Positions 24,757 through 33,585 of a DNA stretch of 64,000 nt are shown here, piece after piece. Source of the DNA: Paracoccaceae bacterium (GTDB lineage: Bacteria > Pseudomonadota > Alphaproteobacteria > Rhodobacterales > Rhodobacteraceae); the NCBI GenBank assembly GCA_021741245.1, contig JAIOYF010000003.1, positions 248,001-312,000 of the forward strand. Reading direction: 5' to 3'. Every line of letters begins with the position of its first letter. The stretch's first letter is position 1. The notes beneath the pieces are model-generated. The model was not told where the DNA came from and did no database searches. It saw only the letters and a list, made by a program, of their open reading frames with translations. The position numbers were made by a program, and so were the translations under genes.

Positions 24757-25962
24757 ATGTGGGCGCGCATTTTGGACCGCGTGATGACCAAGGGCATTTC
24801 CTATGGTCGTCTTTCGGTTGAATTTCCGGATGGGCATACCCGGACCTATGGGCAAGGGGGCGGCCCAGAGGCACACATAGCCCTGACTGACCCCCGGTTA
24901 GTAAGGCGCATTCTTACCAACCCGCAAATGGCGCTGGGCGAAGGCTATATGAATGGCCAGCTTACGTTTCCTTCGGACGAGGATTTGCGCCATTTCCTGC
25001 AAATTGCCGCCATCAGCGCGCAGAGTGGCTCGTTGCCCTTGCCGATGCGCCTTGCCCATAAGCTTCGGATCAAGACCAAAGGCCTTATGCAATGGAACAC
25101 CCTGTCGGCCTCCCGCCAGCGGGTAAAGCATCACTACGATATTCCCGATGCCTTCTACGCCCTCTTCATGGAAGAGGACCTGCAATACACCTGCGCCTAT
25201 TTCCGTGATCCCGAGGCCTCGCTTGAGGCCGCGCAGGCCGACAAGATGGATCATATCGCAGCCAAACTCTGCCTGCGCCCCGGTCTGCGGGTGCTTGATA
25301 TTGGCTGCGGCTGGGGCGGTCTTGCCCTGCGCTTGGCGCGTCTGCACGATGTGCATGTCACAGGGGTGACCCTGTCGCCGGTGCAACTTGCCGCCGCCCG
25401 TGCGCGGGCCGCGGCCATGGGGCTGTCAGACCGGGTGGAGTTTCGGCTGCAAGATTACCGCCACATCCCCGATCAGTTTGACCGCGTGGTCTCGGTCGGC
25501 ATGATGGAACATGTCGGGGTTCCGCAATATTCAAGCTATTTCAAAAAGATAAACGAAATTCTGCTGCCTGACGGCTTGGGGCTGATCCATTTCATCGGGC
25601 GCTCTACACCGCCACGCGTTTTGTCGCCGTGGTTTCAGAAATACATCTTTCCCGGTGGCTATTCCCCAGCCTTTTCCGAGGTGGTGCCCGTGGTTGAGCA
25701 GTCCGGCCTTGTGGTCTGCGATCTGGAGGTCTGGCGCGGTCACTATGAGAAAACCCTGCGCCATTGGCAGCAGCGCTTTCGCCAGAACGAAGACACGGTG
25801 CGTGCCATGTTCGATGACCGCTTTATCCGCATGTGGTGGTGGTACCTGGTCGCGGCCGAGGTCTCCTTTACCCACATGGGACTGGTCTTGTTCCAGATGC
25901 AGATCGCCCATGACCCATCCACCGTACCCGCCACGCGCGACTATCTCTATGCCAAGTCTTAG
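24757..25962 (+). CDS. cfa: Cyclopropane-fatty-acyl-phospholipid synthase
   Basis: A 401-residue SAM-dependent enzyme. It has an N-terminal lipid-binding domain, the entry motif VKHHYDIPDAFYALFM, the SAM-binding loop LDIGCGWGGLALR and the active-site segment SVGMMEHVGVPQY. It transfers a methylene group to cis double bonds of membrane phospholipid acyl chains. A C-terminal aromatic-rich segment (MWWWYLVAAE) is typical. The ATG at 24757 is preferred over a GTG at 24739. It stands alone. The methyl transfer could instead yield mycolic-type branches in relatives, but the plain CFA call fits best. Confidence 0.9.
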   Translation: MWARILDRVMTKGISYGRLSVEFPDGHTRTYGQGGGPEAHIALTDPRLVRRILTNPQMALGEGYMNGQLTFPSDEDLRHFLQIAAISAQSGSLPLPMRLAHKLRIKTKGLMQWNTLSASRQRVKHHYDIPDAFYALFMEEDLQYTCAYFRDPEASLEAAQADKMDHIAAKLCLRPGLRVLDIGCGWGGLALRLARLHDVHVTGVTLSPVQLAAARARAAAMGLSDRVEFRLQDYRHIPDQFDRVVSVGMMEHVGVPQYSSYFKKINEILLPDGLGLIHFIGRSTPPRVLSPWFQKYIFPGGYSPAFSEVVPVVEQSGLVVCDLEVWRGHYEKTLRHWQQRFRQNEDTVRAMFDDRFIRMWWWYLVAAEVSFTHMGLVLFQMQIAHDPSTVPATRDYLYAKS

Positions 25963-26225
25963 TAAGGGGGGCCCTAGGCACCCTTGGCCAAGTCGCCGTG
26001 TAGCGGATCTGTGACCTGCTGTGCGGCAGGTGCCTGATCTTTCGGGATTTCTCTCACCGATCTTGGTCATTGCCTGCAGGCGCTGTCGGGCCATGCTGGG
26101 TCATGTCTGCCCCGCATGATCCTCCTGCGCCTTGGCAGATGCACAGCTTTGCCAAGCGTCAACTCAGGATGCCGCTGCCCCCGCACCGGGCGGGCCGCAC
26201 AGCACGCTTGCGGCCCCCTTGCAGA

Positions 26226-26786
26226 TCAGAGACCGCGCGCCAAGGCCGCAACCCCGGTCCGGGCAATCTCGCGCAGGCCAAGCGGGCGCATCAATTCGGC
26301 AAAGGCGTCAATCTTCTCGGGCGTGCCGGTCATCTCGAACACAAAGCTTTCCAACGTGCTGTCGACCACATTGGCGCGGAAAATCTCGGCCAGACGCAGC
26401 GCCTCGATCCGCGCATCTCCCTTGCCCGCCACCTTGAACAGCGCCAATTCCCGCTGCACCGACGGGCCCTCTTCGGTCAGGTCATGCACCTGACGCACCG
26501 GCACCATGCGCGCCAACTGCGCTTTGATCTGTGCAATCACCTGTGGCGTGCCGCGCGTGACAACAGTGATCCGGCTCAGATGCCCGGTATGATCCACCTC
26601 GGCCACGGTCAGGCTGTCGATGTTATAGCCCCGCCCCGAAAACAGCCCGATCACGCGGGCCAGAACGCCCGGCTCGTTCTCGACAATCACGGCCAGAGTA
26701 TGCGCCTCGATCACCTCTGCATTGGGGTCACGCAGATCATAGGCAGAATGGCTGCTGGAGCCCTTTTTGATATTGAGCGGCGACAT
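26226..26786 (-). CDS. ilvH: Acetolactate synthase small (regulatory) subunit
   Basis: A 186-residue protein with an N-terminal ACT domain (about residues 27-100; VIVENEPGVLARVIGLFSGRGYNID) and the C-terminal domain of acetolactate synthase small subunits. It binds valine and confers feedback inhibition on the catalytic subunit encoded upstream. The gap from ilvI is 81 bases and contains a GC-rich hairpin. The operon is controlled by the attenuator upstream of ilvI. Confidence 0.95.
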   Translation of the reverse strand: MSPLNIKKGSSSHSAYDLRDPNAEVIEAHTLAVIVENEPGVLARVIGLFSGRGYNIDSLTVAEVDHTGHLSRITVVTRGTPQVIAQIKAQLARMVPVRQVHDLTEEGPSVQRELALFKVAGKGDARIEALRLAEIFRANVVDSTLESFVFEMTGTPEKIDAFAELMRPLGLREIARTGVAALARGL

Positions 26787-26830
26787 CGGCCTCTCCCCTT
26801 TTCATCTGTTCATAAATATCCCACGGGGGT

Positions 26831-26851
26831 CCGGGGGTGTGAAACCCCCGG
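26831..26851 (-). repeat. GC-rich hairpin between ilvI and ilvH
   Basis: CCGGGGGT (26831-26838) pairs perfectly with ACCCCCGG (26844-26851) around a five-base loop, in the 81-base gap between the two ilv genes. There is no T run, so partial termination or mRNA stabilisation is more likely than full termination. A similar hairpin lies at 47073-47093. Confidence 0.55.
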
Positions 26852-26867
26852 CGCCATCAGCAAAAGA

Positions 26868-28622
26868 TCACACCAGAACAGCGCCTTTCGCGCCAATCAC
26901 CCCTTGGGTATCGGCATCGCCCAACAACATCTCATTGTGCGGCCTGCCAGATGGGATCATGGGGAAGCAGTTTTCATGCTTTGCCACAAGGCAATCAAAG
27001 ATCACCGGGCCGTCATAGCGGATCATCTCCATGATGGCGTCATCCAGATCCTTGGGGTCTGACACCCGGATCCCCTTGCAGCCAAAGGCCTCGGCCAGTT
27101 TGACGAAATCGGGCAGCGATTCCGACCAGCTGTGCGAATAGCGCTCGCCATGCAGCAATTCTTGCCACTGGCGCACCATGCCAAGGCGTTCGTTGTTCAA
27201 GATGAACTGCTTGACGGGCGCGCGGAACTGCATGGCCGTGCCCATCTCTTGCATGTTCATCAGCCACGATGCCTCGCCCGCCACGTTGATCACCAGCGCC
27301 TCCGGGTGGGCGATCTGCACGCCGATGCTGGCGGGCAGGCCATAGCCCATCGTGCCCAAGCCACCGCTTGTCATCCAGCGGTTCGGCCCCTCAAACCCAA
27401 GGAACTGCGCCGCCCACATCTGGTGCTGGCCGACTTCGGTGGTGATATAGCGATCCATCCCCTTGGTCAGCGCTTCCAGACGCTGCAGGGCATGCTGGGG
27501 CTTGATCACCTTGTCTGTGTTGTTGAACGACAGGCAGTCAACCGCGCGCCATTCGTTGATCTGTTTCCACCACTTGGCCAGCCCCTCGTTGTTGAGCTTG
27601 CGGCCACGCGCGGTCCAGACCTGCAGCAGGTCTTCCAGAACCGATGCCACATCACCAAGGATCGGCACATCGACATGGATCACCTTGTTGATCGAGGACG
27701 CGTCGATATCGATATGCGCTTTTCTGGAGCCGGGGCTGAAATCCTTGATCCGCCCGGTGATGCGGTCATCAAACCGCGCACCGATGTTGATCATGAGATC
27801 ACAGCCATGCATGGCAAGGTTGGCCTCGTAAAGACCATGCATCCCCAGCATGCCCAGCCAATTCTTGCCGCTTGCCGGATAGGCGCCCAGACCCATCAGG
27901 GTGGAGGTGACGGGAAAGCCGGTCGCCTCGGCCAGATCACGCAGCAATTGGCTGGCGCGCGGGCCCGAGTTGATCACGCCGCCGCCGGTGTACAAGATGG
28001 GGCGTTCGGCCGTCTCCAGCATCTCGACCAGACGGGTGATCTGTTCAATATCCCCCTTCACGCGCGGCTGGTAATGGCTGACCTTGATCTTTTCGATCTG
28101 CGTATAGGTGCCGGTGGCAAATTGAACATCTTTGGGGATGTCGATCAGCACGGGGCCGGGGCGACCGGAGGTTGCCACATGAAAGGCCTGATGGATGGTT
28201 TCCGACAATTTGTCGGTGTCCTTGACCAGCCAGTTCATCTTTGTGCAAGGCCGGGTGATGCCCACCGTGTCGGCCTCTTGAAAGCCATCGGTGCCGATCA
28301 TGAACGTGGGCACCTGACCGGTCAACACGACCAGCGGAATGCTGTCCATCAGCGCGTCAACAAGGCCGGTTACGGCATTGGTCGCGCCGGGACCCGAGGT
28401 CACCAGAACCACGCCGGGTTTCCCGGTTGAGCGTGCATAGCCCTCGGCCATATGCACCGCACCCTGTTCGTGCCGAACGAGGATGTGGCGGATGTCGTTT
28501 TGCTGAAAGATCTCGTCATAGATCGGAAGTACTGCGCCGCCCGGATAGCCGAACACCACGTCGACGCCCTGATCCTTAAGCGCCTTCACCACCATCGCCG
28601 CACCGGTCATCGTATTCGTCAT
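26868..28622 (-). CDS. ilvI: Acetolactate synthase large (catalytic) subunit
   Basis: A 584-residue TPP-dependent enzyme that makes acetolactate or acetohydroxybutyrate, the first common step to valine, leucine and isoleucine. It shows the cofactor-activating Glu in VRHEQGAVHMAEGYAR and the FAD/central domain. The C-terminal TPP/Mg region is GEASWLMNMQEMGTA with ILNNERLGM; the usual GDG start reads GEA, a variation I know from other alphaproteobacterial enzymes. The start ATG at 28622 lies about 30 bases after the attenuator. It is co-transcribed with ilvH. Confidence 0.95.
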   Translation of the reverse strand: MTNTMTGAAMVVKALKDQGVDVVFGYPGGAVLPIYDEIFQQNDIRHILVRHEQGAVHMAEGYARSTGKPGVVLVTSGPGATNAVTGLVDALMDSIPLVVLTGQVPTFMIGTDGFQEADTVGITRPCTKMNWLVKDTDKLSETIHQAFHVATSGRPGPVLIDIPKDVQFATGTYTQIEKIKVSHYQPRVKGDIEQITRLVEMLETAERPILYTGGGVINSGPRASQLLRDLAEATGFPVTSTLMGLGAYPASGKNWLGMLGMHGLYEANLAMHGCDLMINIGARFDDRITGRIKDFSPGSRKAHIDIDASSINKVIHVDVPILGDVASVLEDLLQVWTARGRKLNNEGLAKWWKQINEWRAVDCLSFNNTDKVIKPQHALQRLEALTKGMDRYITTEVGQHQMWAAQFLGFEGPNRWMTSGGLGTMGYGLPASIGVQIAHPEALVINVAGEASWLMNMQEMGTAMQFRAPVKQFILNNERLGMVRQWQELLHGERYSHSWSESLPDFVKLAEAFGCKGIRVSDPKDLDDAIMEMIRYDGPVIFDCLVAKHENCFPMIPSGRPHNEMLLGDADTQGVIGAKGAVLV

Positions 28623-28650
28623 CGTCTATCTCTCCGCTTGCATCGCGCAA

Positions 28651-28679
28651 CAAAAAGCCCCCGGGGGTGATCCGAGGGC
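28651..28679 (-). terminator. Intrinsic terminator (attenuator) upstream of ilvI
   Basis: On the minus strand GCCCTCGG (28679-28672) pairs with CCGGGGGC (28664-28657), including one G-T pair, around a seven-base loop, and is followed by five T residues. It lies between the leader peptide and ilvI. Its 5' arm overlaps the arm of an alternative stem (28677-28686 with 28712-28721), the antiterminator. Confidence 0.85.
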
Positions 28680-28721
28680 GCATGGGAACCTTTATGGTCA
28701 ACCGTTACCGGCCCATGCGCC
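28677..28721 (-). promoter_or_regulatory. Antiterminator stem of the ilv leader
   Basis: GGCGCATGGG and CCCATGCGCC form a perfect ten-base inverted repeat (28677-28686 with 28712-28721). One arm lies within the end of the leader peptide. The other overlaps two to three bases of the terminator 5' arm and abuts the rest. The two stems should therefore be mutually exclusive, as in classical amino acid attenuation. Confidence 0.75.
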
Positions 28722-28752
28722 AAATCTCCCCAAGTACGAGAATGTGCAGCAT
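28705..28752 (-). CDS. ilvL: ilv operon leader peptide
   Basis: A 15-codon ORF, MLHILVLGEIWRMGR, on the minus strand with GAGGGGG upstream of its ATG at 28752. Six of its 15 residues are Leu, Ile or Val, including the run ILVL. These are the end products of the pathway encoded downstream. Ribosome stalling at these codons would free the antiterminator arm, and smooth translation would let the terminator form. It is too short for usual gene callers. I use the symbol ilvL by analogy of function and position, not homology. Confidence 0.85.
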   Translation of the reverse strand: MLHILVLGEIWRMGR

Positions 28753-28780
28753 TGCCGCCCCCTCTGACCCTACGGTGGGC

Positions 28781-28809
28781 AAACTATGGCGCAGCTATGG
28801 GGTCGTCAA
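28781..28809 (-). promoter_or_regulatory. Sigma-70-type promoter of ilvL-ilvI-ilvH
   Basis: On the minus strand TTGACG (28809-28804) and TAGTTT (28786-28781) are separated by exactly 17 bases. The predicted transcript would start near 28774, about 22 bases before the leader peptide ATG. Confidence 0.65.
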
Positions 28810-28991
28810 CCACAAAAGCGCATATAAAGTGTCGCAGGTTGGGGTAAATTTTGAACTTTTATTGCTTTTGGGTGGCTGTCTGAGAAATTTTCGCAAAAAT
28901 GACTGTTGATCCGGGCGTTGTGTCCGACTCAATAGCCGCGTGTGCGGGCGGCAAAAAAAGGGTCCAAACCATGTTGCCGCCCGTGCCGATC

Positions 28992-29906
28992 TTAAAGTGC
29001 GGTCAAGCCGACGTAGACGGCATAGGTGGCCAGCAGGGCAAAACCCGCCCAACGCGGCACGCCGCGCAGCCCAAAGGCCATGGCCACAAGCAAGACAGAA
29101 GCGCCTGCAACCCAAACCATATCCACCGAGGCAAAGCGCGGATCGGCAGGGATTGGCGATATCAAGGCGGTGATGCCAAGGATCGCCAGCACGTTGAAGA
29201 TGTTGGAACCGATGACATTGCCGACGGCGATATCGGTTTGGCGGCGCAAGGCCGCGATAACGGAGGTTGCAAGTTCTGGCAGCGAGGTGCCCACGGCCAC
29301 CACCGTCAGGCCAATCACGGCCTCGGACACGCCGAAGGTGCGGGCAATCTCGGATGCGCTGTCCACCAAAAGTCTGGCCCCGATGACCAAGGCCACAAGG
29401 CCCCCCAAGGTCATCACGATGGCCAGCGGCAATGAACTGGGCACCGCGTCTTCGTCGGGCACTTCCGGCTCGCCCAACAAAAACGCGCTGGCCAGAAATC
29501 CGATCAGGCCAAAGACCAGAACGATGCCATCAAACCGGCTGATTGTGCCATCAAGCAACATGAACCAGACCATTGCTGTCGCCAGCAACATGATCCCCAG
29601 ATCGCGCCAGACGCTGCGCAACGGGATCACCAGCGCCGCAATGGCGGCGGAGGTGCCAAGGATCAGCAAGATATTTGCGATGTTGGAGCCAAGCACATTG
29701 CCAATGGCCAAGCCGGGTTGGCCAGCAAGGGCGGCCTGCACCGAGACCAGCAATTCCGGCGCGGACGTGCCAAAACCCACGACCGTCAGCCCGATCACCA
29801 TAGGGGAAAGGTTCATTCTGCGGGCCAATCCCGAGGCCCCCCTAACCAAGAATTCCCCCCCAACAAGCAGGGCCACAAGTCCGAGCGCAAAAAGAAGATA
29901 GGTCAC
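28992..29906 (-). CDS. Calcium/sodium antiporter (YrbG/CaCA family)
   Basis: A 304-residue membrane protein with about ten hydrophobic segments and the two alpha-repeats of the cation/Ca2+ exchanger family. The repeats are GFGTSAPELLVS with GNVLGSNIANI in the N-half, and AVGTSLPELATS with GNVIGSNIFNV in the C-half. The paired acidic residues and Asn/Ser residues that line the ion site are intact. It probably exchanges Ca2+ for Na+ or H+. It stands alone in its orientation. Confidence 0.9.
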   Translation of the reverse strand: MTYLLFALGLVALLVGGEFLVRGASGLARRMNLSPMVIGLTVVGFGTSAPELLVSVQAALAGQPGLAIGNVLGSNIANILLILGTSAAIAALVIPLRSVWRDLGIMLLATAMVWFMLLDGTISRFDGIVLVFGLIGFLASAFLLGEPEVPDEDAVPSSLPLAIVMTLGGLVALVIGARLLVDSASEIARTFGVSEAVIGLTVVAVGTSLPELATSVIAALRRQTDIAVGNVIGSNIFNVLAILGITALISPIPADPRFASVDMVWVAGASVLLVAMAFGLRGVPRWAGFALLATYAVYVGLTAL

Positions 29907-30075
29907 GTTCTGAATCCATTATCTTGGGAGAGGCCCGGCTGACATCGGTGATTGTGTCGAAATTTCAAGTGCAAAGGATCGGCTTTCCCAGCCATATTTC
30001 CTGTGCTGGGCTGATCTGACACAAGAATTGGCCGATCCGGGTTGCCCGATGCTGTAAGGTTCGGCGACCAGAACG

Positions 30076-30720
30076 CTATCGCCCGGTGCCTGTGCCCTGC
30101 AGCACGCCATGTTCCATCGCATAGCGGGTGAGCCCGGCGGTGGATGAAATACCAAGCTTGCGCTTGATGTTTTTGCGGTGCGTCTCGACCGTGCGCACAG
30201 AAATGTCGAGGGCGACGGCCACCTCTTTATTCGACCTGCCCTGTGCCAGTTCCAATAGGATTGTCTGCTCGCGCGAGGTCAGCGCCTCGCGGCCATAGCC
30301 CAAGCTGGGGCGAAGGCTGGCGGTGGCACCTGTGCACATGTACAGACTTCCTGCCATGACGGTATCGATGGCGCGCTTGACCTCCTCTGTCGGCACGTCT
30401 TTGAGGAGATAGCCCATGGCCCCGTGATTCAGGGCGGTTGCAATGTATTCACCACTGTCATGCATCGACAGGATGAGAATGCGGGTATCGGGGCGGCGCT
30501 CAAGGATCATCTCGGTTGCTGCCAGACCGTTGACCTGCGGCATGTTGAGATCGAGCAAGATCACATCGGGGTCCAGCGCCTCGACCTGATCAATGGCCTC
30601 GCGCCCGTTGGACAGGGTGCCCACCACCAGCAAGTCGTCATAGGTTTCAAGGATGGCGCGGATGCCTTCGGCAACCATGGGATGATCATCAACGATCAAA
30701 ACGCGGGTCTTGACTGTCAT
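30076..30720 (-). CDS. NarL/FixJ-type response regulator
   Basis: A 214-residue two-domain regulator. The receiver has DDHP at 11-14 and phospho-Asp57 in ILLDLNMPQVNG. The LuxR-type HTH at about 150-210 contains LTSREQTILLELAQGRSNKEV and VRTVETHRKNIKRKLG as separate conserved parts. It follows the kinase gene with a 4-base ATGA overlap. The pair is divergent from a TRAP transporter operon, which is the most likely target. Confidence 0.9.
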   Translation of the reverse strand: MTVKTRVLIVDDHPMVAEGIRAILETYDDLLVVGTLSNGREAIDQVEALDPDVILLDLNMPQVNGLAATEMILERRPDTRILILSMHDSGEYIATALNHGAMGYLLKDVPTEEVKRAIDTVMAGSLYMCTGATASLRPSLGYGREALTSREQTILLELAQGRSNKEVAVALDISVRTVETHRKNIKRKLGISSTAGLTRYAMEHGVLQGTGTGR

Positions 30721-32120
30721 GCACTTGCCTTTGTTGTGCCGGTGGGCGGCAGCATATGGGTCAGCGGCACCTGCGCCTCGATCATGGTGCCGGTTTTGGT
30801 GGACAAGATGCGCAATGTGCCGTCTAGCCGCTCCACCCGTTCGGCCATATTGCGCAGTCCCAGACCGTCGGCGCGGGTTGCGGGCATGCCGCGGCCATTA
30901 TCCTCTATCCGCAAGACAGCGCCTGATTTCGTGCCGCGCACGAACATGGTCACCTTTGTCGCGCCTGAATGGCGTTCGATATTGGTCAACGCCTCTTGGG
31001 CGATGCGGTACAGCGCGATCTTGGCATCCTGATCCAGCCGGTTTCGGAACACCACAGTTTCAAACGCGGTCTCGATGCCCGTGCGCTTGCCGAATTCTTC
31101 GGTCAGGGCCTGAAGCGCGGGGCCAAGGCCCAGATCGTCCAGCACGCCGGGGCGCAGGTCGCGGCTGATGCGGCGGACCTCTTGGATGGCACCGTTCAGG
31201 TTGTCGATCCCCTGACCAAGGCTTTCGCCCGTCCGCGCGTCGCCCGAGGTCAGCCGTTTGCGTGCCAGTTCCAAGGTGTAGCGGACTCCGACCAGCATTT
31301 GGCTGATGCTATCGTGCAACTCACGTGCGACGCGGCCCCGTTCTTCTTCTTGCGTGTCAAAGATGCGCTGGGTCAGCGCCTTGAGTTTGGCATCGGCCAG
31401 CCGCCGTTCGCGTATGTTCAGGAACAGACCCGACAGGAACACCAGCAAGACCGAGGCGGCCGTGACGGCCCCGATATACAAAAAGGTGCGCTGCACCCGG
31501 GCTTCGGTTGCCTCGCGGGCTGTGGCGACAGAGGCCAGAACGTCATCGATAAACACCCCCGTGCCAATCGCCCAACGCCAATCTTGCAGCCCGATCACAT
31601 AGGTGATCATCCTCCCATCCCGCCCCGAGGATGGTTTGGGCCAGACATAGGTGTGAAATCCCGATCCTTGCCGTGCCGTGGCGATCAGCTTGTCGACCAC
31701 GGGAGTGCCTTCGGCATCCGCAAGTCCGGCCCAGTTCTTTTCGATCAGCCATGTCTGGCGAGGACTGACGATGTTCTTGCCGTCATAGTCATAGACAAAA
31801 AAGAAACCGTCCGTGCCATAGGTCATGGCTGCAAGGATCTGGGCGACACGGGTTTTCGCGCCCTCATCATCCGGCAGGGCATTGCCATAGATCGGGCCAA
31901 AGGCTGTCCGCGCAATGGAGAGGTAGTTTTTCAGCTCTTCGCGTTTGGCTGCGATCAGTTGCGCCTCAAGCCCCGCGATTTCCCGTTGGGACATCACGCG
32001 GGCCTCGTTTGTCACCAGAAAGGACAGCATCGCCATGGCAAGGATGAGGGGCAGGGTGGCCAGAAGAAAGATCTTCTGCCCATAGCTGAGCCCGCCCTTG
32101 TGCCTCGACCTGTATGACAT
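30717..32120 (-). CDS. Cache-domain HisKA_3 sensor kinase
   Basis: A 467-residue membrane kinase. A first membrane helix (about 15-35) and a second (about 240-260) flank a periplasmic sCache_2 domain (FHTYVWPKPSSGRDGRMITY and IGTGVFIDDV are typical). HisKA_3 follows with phospho-His in RVARELHDSISQMLVG, then a HATPase with NIERHSGA and DNGRGMP. Cache domains often sense small carboxylates. Its position opposite a TRAP transporter, which also imports carboxylates, suggests a shared ligand. Start taken at the ATG at 32120; the frame upstream is open but reads as non-coding. Confidence 0.85.
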   Translation of the reverse strand: MSYRSRHKGGLSYGQKIFLLATLPLILAMAMLSFLVTNEARVMSQREIAGLEAQLIAAKREELKNYLSIARTAFGPIYGNALPDDEGAKTRVAQILAAMTYGTDGFFFVYDYDGKNIVSPRQTWLIEKNWAGLADAEGTPVVDKLIATARQGSGFHTYVWPKPSSGRDGRMITYVIGLQDWRWAIGTGVFIDDVLASVATAREATEARVQRTFLYIGAVTAASVLLVFLSGLFLNIRERRLADAKLKALTQRIFDTQEEERGRVARELHDSISQMLVGVRYTLELARKRLTSGDARTGESLGQGIDNLNGAIQEVRRISRDLRPGVLDDLGLGPALQALTEEFGKRTGIETAFETVVFRNRLDQDAKIALYRIAQEALTNIERHSGATKVTMFVRGTKSGAVLRIEDNGRGMPATRADGLGLRNMAERVERLDGTLRILSTKTGTMIEAQVPLTHMLPPTGTTKASA

Positions 32121-32380
32121 TCCCAAACGCGTCTTTTGTGGCGATCCCTTCCAACGAAGGGTCGCCCGCAAGATGGGCCATGGGTGCCAAAGCGTCAACG
32201 CCTGCCATTGGGTTGGCGCTATAGCCCAAGATATCAAGTGAAGCGGCAAGATTTTTTTGGTCGCCTGCGTAGTACTTGGTATTCCCATGCCGCAATTTGC
32301 GCGATTAGGGTGAGGTCGCTCGGGTGCCGAGGAGCGCCCGCCGAGACCTGAAGATAAAACACTTGGGGAGGAGATACCCG

Positions 32381-33466
32381 ATGGATCGTCGTTCATTCTT
32401 GACGAAGGCCGCCCTTGGCGGTGCGACTGCGGCTGCCGCGACAACGCTTGCGGCCCCGATGTATGCGCAGGGAAAGCGCACGCTGACGCTGGTCACCACG
32501 TGGGGCCGTGGCCTTGCGGGCGTGCACGATTCCGCACAGCGCTGTGCCGACAGCATCACCGCCATGACCGATGGCGCCCTGACCGTGGATCTGAAAGCGG
32601 CGGGCGAATTGGTTGGTGCGTTTGAGGTGTTTGACGCCGTGACCTCGGGGCAGGCGGACATGTACCACGGGGCTGACTACTATTTTGTGGGCCAGCACCC
32701 TGCCTATGCCTTCTTTACCAGTGTGCCGATGGGCATGACGGCCCAAGAGCTGGCGAACTGGTACTACCATGGCGGCGGGATGGAGTTGCATGACGAACTG
32801 GGCCAGATCTTTGGCCTCAAGGCGTTCCTTGGCGGCAACACGGGTGCGCAATGTGGCGGTTGGTTCCGCAAGGAAATCGCAGGCCCAGAGGATTTCAACG
32901 GCCTGAAGTTCCGGATGCCGGGGCTGGGTGGCAAGGCATTGGGCAAGCTGGGCGCATCGGTGCAAAACCTGCCGGGCGCGGAAGTGTATCAGGCGCTGGC
33001 CTCGGGTGCGATTGACGGCACCGAATGGATCGGCCCATGGGCGGATGAAAAGGCTGGCTTCCAGGAAATCACCAAGTTCTACTACACCGCCGGTTTCCAT
33101 GAGCCGGGCGCGGGCCTGTCGCTGGCGATGAACCGCGAGGTCTATGACAGCCTGACGCCATCGCAGCAAAAGATCTATGAGATCGCGGCAGGCGAGGCGC
33201 ATCAGCACAACCTTGCACAGTTCTTGTCGAACAATGCGTCGGCCCTGACCCGCTTGCAGGCCGCTGGCGTCAAGACGCTGGAATTCCCGGACTCAGTCTG
33301 GGATGCCTTTGCAAAGGCAAGCCAAGAGGTTCATGACGAGAACCTTGGCGACGAGATCTACAAGAAGATCTACGACAGCTATATGGAATCGATGAAGTCA
33401 TCCTCCAAGTGGATCAAGCTGTCGGACGGCGCCTATACCGCGCAGCGTGACCGCACGCAGGGCTGA
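32381..33466 (+). CDS. TRAP transporter substrate-binding protein (DctP/TakP-type)
   Basis: A 361-residue periplasmic protein. The N-terminus (MDRRSFLTKAALGG, cleavage near PMYAQG) is a Tat-like signal peptide. The mature part is a DctP-family solute receptor, with the conserved ligand-binding Arg region FRMPGLGGKALGKLG and a Trp/Asp site in DGTEWIGPWAD. This subgroup resembles TakP, which binds 2-oxo acids such as pyruvate, but I cannot fix the substrate. It is the first gene of a three-gene TRAP operon and has a good GGGAGGAG ribosome binding site. Confidence 0.9.
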   Translation: MDRRSFLTKAALGGATAAAATTLAAPMYAQGKRTLTLVTTWGRGLAGVHDSAQRCADSITAMTDGALTVDLKAAGELVGAFEVFDAVTSGQADMYHGADYYFVGQHPAYAFFTSVPMGMTAQELANWYYHGGGMELHDELGQIFGLKAFLGGNTGAQCGGWFRKEIAGPEDFNGLKFRMPGLGGKALGKLGASVQNLPGAEVYQALASGAIDGTEWIGPWADEKAGFQEITKFYYTAGFHEPGAGLSLAMNREVYDSLTPSQQKIYEIAAGEAHQHNLAQFLSNNASALTRLQAAGVKTLEFPDSVWDAFAKASQEVHDENLGDEIYKKIYDSYMESMKSSSKWIKLSDGAYTAQRDRTQG

Positions 33467-33585
33467 TCCGCGCCTTGGCAAGGATGATGTGACATGACTG
33501 CCCGGCCCCTGAGTGGGGCCGGGATATCTTGCGGTTAGGGCCCACAAGAGCCGACCGCCGCCTTCGGGGAACAGGGGGAGAGGGG

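Noticed and set aside
25970-26056. A 27-residue minus-strand frame starting at a GTG after cfa
   Set aside because: The peptide looks protein-like but has no ribosome binding site or further support, so it is not listed as a gene.
27132-28430. Long plus-strand ORF of 432 residues
   Set aside because: Exact antisense of ilvI; long antisense frames are common in this high-GC DNA. The same applies to 17719-18744 (minus) and 61450-62730 (minus).
28667-28909. Plus-strand ORF of 80 residues opposite the ilv leader
   Set aside because: It is antisense to the attenuator and leader peptide, has no ribosome binding site and no protein-like motifs.
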